A stretch of DNA of 64,000 bases from Thermoactinospora rubra (lineage in GTDB: Bacteria > Actinomycetota > Actinomycetes > Streptosporangiales > Streptosporangiaceae): NCBI RefSeq assembly GCF_002093975.1, contig NZ_KZ084326.1, positions 186,001 to 250,000 on the forward strand, written 5' to 3'. Below, one piece after another: positions 44,846 to 51,711 of the stretch (the first letter of the stretch is position 1; each line of letters begins with the position of its first letter). The notes beneath the pieces are model-generated. The model saw only the letters and a program-made list of their open reading frames with translations. It made no database searches and was not told the origin of the DNA. The position numbers were made by a program, and so were the translations under genes.

Positions 44846-45400
44846 GTGGCCCGAGCCGGGCTCTCCCAGGAAGCCGTGGTCGACCTCGCCCTGCAGGCGG
44901 TCGACGAAGGCGGCCCCACGGCCCTGACCCTTGCCGCCGTGGCGGCCCGCGCGGGAGTCGCCATCCCCTCCCTCTACAAGCACGTGCGCAACCTCGCCGA
45001 ACTGCGCGCGCTGGTCTCCGTCCGGATCATGAACGAGCTGTCCGACCTGCTCACCGAGGCCGTGCTGGGCCGTTCCGGCGACGAGGCCGTGCGCGCCCTC
45101 ATGGAAGCCTGGCGCGCCTACGCCGTGCGCCACCCGCACCGCTACGCCGCCATCATCCAGGCCCCCGACCCCGCCACGGCCCAGGCCGGGGAGCGCCTGA
45201 TCGGCATCCTCCTCGCCACGCTGCGGGCGTACGGCCTGCACGGCTCCGCCGCCGTCCACGCCGTGCGCTGCCTGCGCGCCATGGCGCACGGCTTCGGCGT
45301 CCTGGAGGCCTCCGGCGCGTTCGGCCTGCCGGAGAAGCTGGACGACAGCTACGACCTGCTGGTCCGCATGGCGATCTCCAGGCTGCGCACCGCCCGTTAA
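44846..45400 (+). CDS. TetR-family regulator with TetR_C_33-like (WHG) domain
   Basis: A 184-residue regulator. The N-terminal HTH (VDEGGPTALTLAAVAARAGV, then AIPSLYKHVRNLAELRAL) and the ligand domain with AMAHGFGVLEASGAFGLPE match the WHG/TetR_C_33 group. GTG 44846 has AAAGGAG eight bases upstream. It follows the hydrolase gene after 43 bases, where GGTCCCCGAGAAA is duplicated. It likely controls the twin operators upstream of the hydrolase. Its 3' end is the first unit of an 18-bp tandem repeat. Confidence 0.85.
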   Translation: MARAGLSQEAVVDLALQAVDEGGPTALTLAAVAARAGVAIPSLYKHVRNLAELRALVSVRIMNELSDLLTEAVLGRSGDEAVRALMEAWRAYAVRHPHRYAAIIQAPDPATAQAGERLIGILLATLRAYGLHGSAAVHAVRCLRAMAHGFGVLEASGAFGLPEKLDDSYDLLVRMAISRLRTAR

Positions 45401-45456
45401 CTGCGCACCGCCCGTCAGCTCAGCACCGCCCGTCAGCTGGGCACCGCCCGTCAGGC
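45385..45456. repeat. Four 18-bp tandem repeats across two convergent stop codons
   Basis: Four units with core GCACCGCCCGTCAGCT run from within the last codons of the TetR gene to the last codons of the HxlR gene. The first unit contains the TetR stop TAA and the fourth the HxlR stop. Sequence differences are confined to two or three positions per unit. Confidence 0.88.
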
Positions 45457-45909
45457 GGGCACGGCTCCCGGGCCGGGCAGCACGTCGACGTCCCCCGCGC
45501 GCATCGGCCGGTCGCACACCGAGCAGTGCAGCTCGACGTGGCTGATCTCCCCGCACGCGTGGTGCCGGTACAGCACCGGCGGCCCCGCCTCCCCGGCCGT
45601 CCAGCGATCGCCCCACCGCACCATGACCATCAGCAGGTCGCACAGCTCCAGCCCCTTCTGGGTCAGGGTGTACTCGTGCCGGGGCGGGCGGCTGGAGTAC
45701 TCCGTGCGCGCCAGCACCCCGTTGTCCACCAGCCACCTGAGCCGCTCGGCCAGCACCTTGCGCGAGATGCCGAGGTCCTGCTGCAGCTGCTCGAAGCGCC
45801 TGATCCCGACGTAGACGTCCCGCAGGATCAGCGGCGACCACGGCTCGCCGATGACGTCGAGGGTGCGGGCGATGGAACACGCCATGTCGCCGAATCGCGT
45901 GCGCTGCAT
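45451..45909 (-). CDS. HxlR-family transcriptional regulator
   Basis: A 152-residue winged-helix protein of the HxlR group: CSIARTLDVIGEPWSPLILR, RRFEQLQQDLGISRKVLAER and LARTEYSSRPPRHEYTLTQK are characteristic. The C-terminal extension has four Cys residues (HHACGEISHVELHCSVCDRP), which could bind a metal or sense oxidants. It is divergent from a PNPOx-like gene, and two palindromes between them are probable operators. The ATG is the first possible start before the conserved MACSIAR motif. Confidence 0.88.
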   Translation of the reverse strand: MQRTRFGDMACSIARTLDVIGEPWSPLILRDVYVGIRRFEQLQQDLGISRKVLAERLRWLVDNGVLARTEYSSRPPRHEYTLTQKGLELCDLLMVMVRWGDRWTAGEAGPPVLYRHHACGEISHVELHCSVCDRPMRAGDVDVLPGPGAVPA

Positions 45910-45930
45910 GAAACCAGCCTAACCGGAAGA

Positions 45931-45973
45931 GTTCCCTCAAGAAACTTACCCTGCTAGCGTTCCCTTAAGGAAC
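45931..45973. promoter_or_regulatory. Twin HxlR operators between divergent genes
   Basis: GTTCCCTCAAGAAAC (45931-45945) and GTTCCCTTAAGGAAC (45959-45973) are two versions of one palindrome, the second perfect. Centres lie 28 bp apart in the 82-bp gap between hxlR-like and PNPOx-like genes, so one dimer pair could control both. Confidence 0.7.
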
Positions 45974-45991
45974 TCACGAGGGGAGTACGCC

Positions 45992-46516
45992 ATGACGACG
46001 ATCCCGGATCCCATCGCGGAACTGCTGTTCAGCCCCGCCGACGCGACGCCCATGAGCAGCGACGAGGCCACCGTCAAGCCGTGGGAGCAGGCACGGCGCT
46101 GCCTCGCGGCGGCGCGGAAGGTGTGGCTCACCACGACCCGGCCCGACGGCCGGCCGCACACCGCGCCCGTCCTCCTCGTCTGGGCCGGCGAGGATCTCTG
46201 TTTCGCCACCCGCCCCGGCTCGCGCAAGGCGCGCAACCTCCAGGCCCGGCCGTCCTGCGTCGTCGCGGCCTCCGACGAGACGCTGGACCTCGTGGTGGAG
46301 GGCGCCGCCACGCTCGTGCGCGAGGAGGCCGGGCAGCGCCGGGTGGCGGAGGCGCTCCTCGCCGAGTACGGCTGGCGGCTGACCCTCCGCGACGGCTCGT
46401 TCCACGACGACGGCCTCCCCGGCTCGCCGGAGTACGTCTTCTACCGGGTCACGCCCACGCGCGCCTACGGCTACGGCCCCGACGGCCTGACCGCCACGCG
46501 CTGGCGCTTCGCGTGA
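45992..46516 (+). CDS. Pyridoxamine 5'-phosphate oxidase-family flavin/F420 split-barrel protein
   Basis: A 174-residue split-barrel protein. The core VWLTTTRPDGRPHTAPVLLVW, FATRPGSRKARNLQARPSC and the YRVTPTRAYGYG end match the PNPOx-like/F420-binding group found in actinobacteria. It probably binds FMN or F420 and reduces a small molecule. The GTG/ATG choice is simple: ATG follows GAGGGGAG. Expression is presumably governed by the divergent HxlR regulator. Confidence 0.82.
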   Translation: MTTIPDPIAELLFSPADATPMSSDEATVKPWEQARRCLAAARKVWLTTTRPDGRPHTAPVLLVWAGEDLCFATRPGSRKARNLQARPSCVVAASDETLDLVVEGAATLVREEAGQRRVAEALLAEYGWRLTLRDGSFHDDGLPGSPEYVFYRVTPTRAYGYGPDGLTATRWRFA

Positions 46517-46531
46517 CGGATCAAGGTCCGG

Positions 46532-47902
46532 TCAGGTCCAGACCTGCCCCTCGGGGGTGTCGGCCACCTTCACGCCCATGGCCGCCAGCTCGTCGCGGAG
46601 CCGGTCGGACTCGGCCCACTCTCTGGCCTGCCGCGCCCGTGCCCGCCGCTCCAGCAGCTCGGCAGCGCCCGGCGGGAGGACCTTGACCTTCCCGATGTCG
46701 CTGGACAGGTCGAGCCCCAGCACGTGGTCGAGGTGGAGGAACGTCTCGAACCGCGACCCGGGCGGCACCGACTCGTCGCGTTCGAGCTCCCGCAGCACCC
46801 TCAGGGCCGTGGGCGTGTCGAGGTCGTCGTCGAAGGCCGCCTCGGCCCGCCGTACGTGCTCCTGGGACAGCGGCGCGGACGGCGACTCGGCCCACTCGGC
46901 CACGCGCTGCCGCCACCGGCGCAGGGTGCGGTCGGCGGCGCGCAGCGTGTCCCAGGTCAGGTTCATCTGCTGCCGGTAGCGGTGCTCCAGGAACGCCAGC
47001 CGTACGGCCAGCGGATCCAGCCCCTGGTCGGCGACGTCGGACAGCAGCACCACGTTGCCGGTGGACTTGGCCATCTTGCGGCCGTCGAACAGCAGGTGCT
47101 CGCCGTGCACCCAGCGCGTGACGACCTCGTGCCCGGCCGCCGAGTCGGACTGGGCGCGCTCGTCCTCGTGGTGGGGGAAGCGCAGGTCGATGCCGCCGGT
47201 GTGGACGTCGATGCGGTCGCCGAGATACTCCAGCGACATGGCGGAGCACTCGATGTGCCAGCCGGGGAAGCCGGTGCCCCACGGCGTCTCCCAGACGAGC
47301 TCGCGGTGGGAGTGCTTCCACAGGGCCCAGTCGGCGTGGAAGCGCTTGCGCGGGTCGGCGCCCTCGACGCGGTGCCCGGGCTTGAGGTCTTCGAGCCGGT
47401 TTCCGGAGATCTCGCCGTAGGACGGGAAGGACTGGGCGGAGAAGAACACCGAGCCGTCGGGGACGGCGTAGGCGTGGCCCTTCTCGACGAGCTTGGCGAT
47501 CAGCTCGATCATCAGGTCGATGGTCTCGGTGGCGCGGGGGGTGTGCTCCGGGGGGCGGAGGTTGAGTGCGGCGGTGTCGCGGCGGAAGGCGTCCTCGTAG
47601 AAGCGGGCGATGTCGAGGGTCGAGCGGCCCTCCGCGCGGGCCTGCATGACGATCTTGTCTTCGCCGATCTCCGCGTCGTCGACGAGGTGGCCGACGTCGG
47701 TGATGTTCTGGCAGACCACCATGCGCGCCCCGTGGCGTTCCATGACCCGGCGGATGAGGTCGGACAGCAGGTAGGAGCGCAGGTTGCCGACGTGCGCGAA
47801 GCGGTAGACGGTGGGGCCGCAGGTGTACATTTTGACGACTCTGCCCGGAGGGACCGGCACCGGCTCGGCCTGCCTCGTGCGGGTGTCGTAGATCCGCAGC
47901 AT
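46532..47902 (-). CDS. cysS: Divergent cysteinyl-tRNA synthetase
   Basis: A 456-residue class I synthetase. MYTCGPTVYRFAHVGN holds the Zn ligand Cys and the HIGH-like HVGN. GWHIECSAMSLEYLGDRIDV and GGIDLRFPHHEDERAQS hold further Zn ligands. The KMSKS loop reads KMAKSTGN. The segment QNITDVGHLVDDAEIGEDKI is an insertion type that I associate with CysRS of non-actinobacterial lineages and is absent from usual actinobacterial CysS. It is therefore probably a second, horizontally acquired copy. MshC, its mycothiol paralogue, is less likely because the tRNA-binding C-terminal extension is present. It is the last gene of the operon with the helicase, 48 bases after its neighbour. Confidence 0.82.
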   Translation of the reverse strand: MLRIYDTRTRQAEPVPVPPGRVVKMYTCGPTVYRFAHVGNLRSYLLSDLIRRVMERHGARMVVCQNITDVGHLVDDAEIGEDKIVMQARAEGRSTLDIARFYEDAFRRDTAALNLRPPEHTPRATETIDLMIELIAKLVEKGHAYAVPDGSVFFSAQSFPSYGEISGNRLEDLKPGHRVEGADPRKRFHADWALWKHSHRELVWETPWGTGFPGWHIECSAMSLEYLGDRIDVHTGGIDLRFPHHEDERAQSDSAAGHEVVTRWVHGEHLLFDGRKMAKSTGNVVLLSDVADQGLDPLAVRLAFLEHRYRQQMNLTWDTLRAADRTLRRWRQRVAEWAESPSAPLSQEHVRRAEAAFDDDLDTPTALRVLRELERDESVPPGSRFETFLHLDHVLGLDLSSDIGKVKVLPPGAAELLERRARARQAREWAESDRLRDELAAMGVKVADTPEGQVWT

Positions 47903-47950
47903 GCCTTCGAGCGTAGCCGCGGGGTGTGACAGAACCCAGACGGCGGAGGG

Positions 47951-49807
47951 TTACTCGGCGCCCAGGAAGGTGAGGATGTCGCGGTCGCCGCGCTCGCGCA
48001 GGCGGGCCAGGACCTCCTCCCGCGAGGCCGTCTCCGGCAGCCCGATGCGGGCCCCGATCAGCCGCAGGCCCTCGGCCTCCGACTGCACCGGAGCCGTGTA
48101 CCCGATCAGGTGCAGCGCCCGGTTGAGCGGCGGCAGCTCGGGAGGGGCCGCGGGCAGGTACCGCGTCAGCAGCTCGCCCCCGTCCGAGACGGTCAGGAAC
48201 ACGTGGTCCCCCTCGGCCGCCTTGAACTCCGCCAGCACGTTGCGGATCGACCCCATCGTCGGCTGGTTGTGCCAGCTGATCACCACGTCCCCGGACGGCG
48301 CCGAGGCCGTGAGCGACCCGCCCGGCGCCATCCCGAGGTAGGCCGCGAACCCCGTGGGCAGCGGCGACCCCGACCCGCGCAGGTGCTCGGCGTTGACGTC
48401 CACGCGGTGCCACCACCGCCCGTCGCGGGAGCGGAAGCAGCGCCGCGTCTCGGAGACGTCCTTGCGCGGCTGGTACGGCTCGGCCGGACCGGACCCCGGC
48501 GGCGAGCTGCCCGCCACGCGGACCCACCCGCGCTGCGTGCGCTCGAACCCCGGCCCCCCGGCGTACGCCCGCACCGAGCTCTCGCTCACGTCGTAGCGCG
48601 AGGTCAGGTTCGCCACGATGGCCGAGATCGGCGCCTCGCCCCCGGCCCGCTCGATCTCGCGGGCGATCATCTCCCTGATGCCGAGGTACTCCTCGCCGCC
48701 CCATCTGGCCAGGCCGTACTTGTTGCGGTCCACCCGCAGGAAGCGGTCGTCGGCGGTGAGCTGGTTGCGGATGCCCACGAGGCTGTAGTCCTCGCCGATG
48801 CGCTCCTGGATCTCCTCGGGCGTCATCGGATCGCCGGAGATCGCCAGCACGGCCTCGGCCTTCTCGTTGATGCTCCGCGGCCAGGGCACCACGTAGTTCT
48901 CCAGGATCCGCAGCTGCGGCACGGAGCGGATCCACCGTTCGGCGACGTCCTCGCGGACCCCGAGCTGCGCCACCATGGTGACCGCCTCCTCCAGCGGGCG
49001 CGGCCCGTCGGAGAACAGCTGGCGCGTCTTCTCCCGCAGCTCGTCGGCCCCGCCCGCGACGAGCCAGCCGTCGGCCTGCTCGTAGCCGCTGAGCAGGGTG
49101 CGCACGAACCGCCAGGCGGGGATGCCCAGCGTCTTGAGCTCGTCGTGGTGCCAGGGCACGATCGCGGCCAGGTCGTCGGCCGGTACGGCGGAGCCGAGCC
49201 GCCCCCGCAGCCAGGCGACGTGCCCCACCAGGGGCGCGGCCTCGGGACCTGCCAGCCAGGCTTCGACGTGGTCGCGCAGGTCGCGCTCGATCTGCCGGAT
49301 GCGCTCCCGGGTGACGTTGAAGCGCTGCGCCAGCTCGTCCAGCGTCGCCCGCTGCGCCGCGTAGAGCCGGTCGCGGGCGATCGCCCGCTGGCGCTCGTCG
49401 AGGTCGACGAAGAGCAGGTCGATCAGCTCCGGCAGCGGCCGCTCCGGATGCGCGGCCCGCACCTGGGCGGCCTGGTCGGCGGGCTCCAGCAGCCGCTCGA
49501 AGACGCCGAGGAACAGCTTCTCCACCACATCCTTGCCGAGCGACTCGGGAGTGCGCTCGCTCTCGGCCGGGTCCGACAGGCGCAGCAGCGGCAGGATGTC
49601 GCCCAGCGCGAGGTGGCCCCAGCAGGCGACGGCCAGGTCGGCCAGGTGGCCGGCCACCCGCTGCGTGCCCACGATGGCGCACGCCCGGTCGAAGGGGACC
49701 GCCTGCCACCATGCCGCGGGCAGGTCGGCGTCTTCCGCGATCGGCGCGATCTGGCCAGGGGAGGTCCAGCGCACCGGCGGTGCGAGGTCGCTCAGACTGA
49801 GGTTCAT
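47951..49807 (-). CDS. Unknown protein with sigma-4-like HTH and tandem winged helices (paralogue A)
   Basis: A 618-residue protein of unknown function. The N-terminal domain (1-110; LSDLAPPVRW, LPAAWWQAVPFD) is shared with the gene at 51712. A sigma region 4-like HTH lies at 160-177 ([16 protein letters not shown]). Two HARE/winged-helix-like segments follow at about 315-370 (MTPEEIQERIGEDYSLVGIR) and 375-432. A C-terminal domain (about 445-618; CFRSRDGRWWHRVDV, PLPTGFAAYLG) is again shared with the paralogue. It is probably a DNA-binding protein working with the helicase encoded 35 bases upstream in the same operon. No enzymatic motif is visible. Confidence 0.65.
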   Translation of the reverse strand: MNLSLSDLAPPVRWTSPGQIAPIAEDADLPAAWWQAVPFDRACAIVGTQRVAGHLADLAVACWGHLALGDILPLLRLSDPAESERTPESLGKDVVEKLFLGVFERLLEPADQAAQVRAAHPERPLPELIDLLFVDLDERQRAIARDRLYAAQRATLDELAQRFNVTRERIRQIERDLRDHVEAWLAGPEAAPLVGHVAWLRGRLGSAVPADDLAAIVPWHHDELKTLGIPAWRFVRTLLSGYEQADGWLVAGGADELREKTRQLFSDGPRPLEEAVTMVAQLGVREDVAERWIRSVPQLRILENYVVPWPRSINEKAEAVLAISGDPMTPEEIQERIGEDYSLVGIRNQLTADDRFLRVDRNKYGLARWGGEEYLGIREMIAREIERAGGEAPISAIVANLTSRYDVSESSVRAYAGGPGFERTQRGWVRVAGSSPPGSGPAEPYQPRKDVSETRRCFRSRDGRWWHRVDVNAEHLRGSGSPLPTGFAAYLGMAPGGSLTASAPSGDVVISWHNQPTMGSIRNVLAEFKAAEGDHVFLTVSDGGELLTRYLPAAPPELPPLNRALHLIGYTAPVQSEAEGLRLIGARIGLPETASREEVLARLRERGDRDILTFLGAE

Positions 49808-49842
49808 CGGGATCCAACCGGCATGGGAGAGATATCCGCAGT

Positions 49843-51705
49843 TCAGAGTATGTGATGACTGGCCAGGAATGGGCTGGCTCTCCCGGAATGGGAGAGGTAA
49901 AGCAACGACCGGGCACGGGTACAGGCCACGTACAGCACGCTACGCTCACGCTGCAGCACGCGCGCGCGGACACTCGGGCTGTCCGCGCCCGCGAGCGAGC
50001 CGGGATCCGGGACGACGCCCTCCGCCACCGCGAAGAGCGCGACGCGCTCGAACTCCAGCCCCTTGAGCCCGTGGAAGGTCGTCACCAGCACGTCGTGGCC
50101 GCGCAGCGCCTCGCGCCCGGCCCTGGCCAGCGACGCGGTGCGGGCCGCCACGGCGATCCGCCCGGGCGGCACCCCCTCGGCCAGCCACGCCTCGACGGTC
50201 CTGGCCAGCCCAGCGAGCTCGGCCTCGGGCGAGTCGTAGGCGCGCACCACCGGACGCTCGCCGTGCCACGCCGACCGCAGGCCGTACAGGCTGGCCACGC
50301 CCTTGACCAGCCCGTCGGCCGGGCCGCCGCCGCGCAGCCGCACGCCGAAGGACAGCAGCTCCTGCGGCAGCCGGTAGGACATGCGGAGCGTGTGCTGCAC
50401 CGCGTGGATGCCGACGGACTCCAGTGTGACCCGGTGGTCGGTGACGCGCTGGTGGGGGTCGCCGACGATGAACAGGTCGTCGGGGGCGCGCGGCACCGCC
50501 GCGCGCAGCAGCTCCCACTGCGCCGGGCTGAGGTCCTGCGCCTCGTCCACCACGACGTGCCGGTACGGCCTGCGGGTCTGGCCCACGCCGTCGAGCAGGT
50601 CGCCGACGGGCGTGCCGAGCAGGCGCACGGCCTCCTCGGTCACCTCGGCGAGGGTCCGGGCGCCCGGCCCGACCAGCGGCGGCTGCCGCCCCTCGGCGTC
50701 GGCCACGATGCGCATGGCCAGGTGGTCGGGGTTGTCCACGTCGATGCGCTTGCGGACGACCGCGTCCTCCACCAGCGTGTCGAGCCGCCTGGTCAGCTCC
50801 TCGCGCAGCCCCTGGGAGAAGGTCGCCAGCAGCACGGGTCCCGAGCCGTGCGCGGCCAGGTGGGCGGCCCGGTGCAGGGCGATGAGGGTCTTGCCGGTGC
50901 CCACGCCGCCGGTGACGAGCACCGGATGGTCGTAGCGCGCCGCGCGGGCCAGGCGGTGCTGCGGCGGGTGCAGGAAGACGCACCAGCCGGGCGCCTGCAG
51001 CACGCGGTCCAGCTCGTCGGCGTCGCGCACGAACGCCGCCCGGTCAGGGCTGCGCAGCAGGGCGGCGTGCAGGTCGTCGACATCCACGCCGTGCCCGGGG
51101 TAGCCGGGAGGGTCGGGCTCGTCGACGGCCCTGCAGTCCTCCAGCTCCAGCCACGCCTCGGCCATGGTCCCGCCGCGCGCCAGCACGGCCAGCGGGCGGT
51201 ACTGCGTGGGCGGCAGGTACGGCTCGACCGCCTCCACGTCGGCCTCGGTGGTGATGTGCCGGACCAGGGGCAGGATGCGCACGTCCAGGCCGAGGGCGAG
51301 CAGGTCGCCGTCGCAGATCGGGTCGAACAGCCGCGAGGCGCCCGCCGACCTGCGCAACGCGGGCTCCACGCGCTCTAACGCCTCGGCGTCCCACTCCTCG
51401 ACCACGCCGATGACCGGGTTCACGCCGTAGCGGCGCCGCAGCGCGAACTCCCACGCCTCGGGCTCGGGCAGCAGCGCGACCAGCCAGTAGACCTCGCGCT
51501 GCCGTACGGCGACGCCCCGGTGGCCCTCGGCCAGCCGCAGCGTGGCGACGCGCGGGTCACGGCCGCCGCGCACCCGCTCGGGGTGCGGGGCGCCCGCGGC
51601 GTTGGCCAGGAAACGGCGCAGCGCGACCAGCACCTCCTTGCGCACCCCCGGCGCCAGCGCGGCGAGCGCCGGAGGGAAGTCGGGGCCGATCGCGAGGCGC
51701 GGCAT
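49843..51705 (-). CDS. UvrD/Rep-type helicase with N-terminal RelE-like domain
   Basis: A 620-residue superfamily 1 helicase. Residues 1-105 resemble RelE/ParE-type toxins fused to such helicases (KEVLVALRRFLANAA, HRGVAVRQREVYWLVAL). Helicase motifs are Walker A VTGGVGTGKTLIALH (263-277), Walker B VVVDEAQDLSPAQW (about 384-397), motif III FIVGDPHQRV, motif V-like VTTFHGLKGLEFERVAL and motif VI LYVACTRARSLLYL. It should unwind DNA 3'-5'. It sits between two paralogous genes: the upstream one ends six bases before its start and the downstream one begins 35 bases after its stop. No separate nuclease domain is seen. Confidence 0.85.
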   Translation of the reverse strand: MPRLAIGPDFPPALAALAPGVRKEVLVALRRFLANAAGAPHPERVRGGRDPRVATLRLAEGHRGVAVRQREVYWLVALLPEPEAWEFALRRRYGVNPVIGVVEEWDAEALERVEPALRRSAGASRLFDPICDGDLLALGLDVRILPLVRHITTEADVEAVEPYLPPTQYRPLAVLARGGTMAEAWLELEDCRAVDEPDPPGYPGHGVDVDDLHAALLRSPDRAAFVRDADELDRVLQAPGWCVFLHPPQHRLARAARYDHPVLVTGGVGTGKTLIALHRAAHLAAHGSGPVLLATFSQGLREELTRRLDTLVEDAVVRKRIDVDNPDHLAMRIVADAEGRQPPLVGPGARTLAEVTEEAVRLLGTPVGDLLDGVGQTRRPYRHVVVDEAQDLSPAQWELLRAAVPRAPDDLFIVGDPHQRVTDHRVTLESVGIHAVQHTLRMSYRLPQELLSFGVRLRGGGPADGLVKGVASLYGLRSAWHGERPVVRAYDSPEAELAGLARTVEAWLAEGVPPGRIAVAARTASLARAGREALRGHDVLVTTFHGLKGLEFERVALFAVAEGVVPDPGSLAGADSPSVRARVLQRERSVLYVACTRARSLLYLSHSGRASPFLASHHIL

Positions 51706-51711
51706 GGCCGA

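Noticed and set aside
46532..47902. MshC (mycothiol ligase) because mshB is in the same window
   Set aside because: Motifs HVGN, KMAKS and the C-terminal tRNA-binding extension are those of a CysRS, not of the shorter MshC.
46521..49973. 1150-codon minus-strand frame across cysS and paralogue A
   Set aside because: Arg/Ala/Gly-rich translation without any motif; the two real genes with clear domains occupy another frame.
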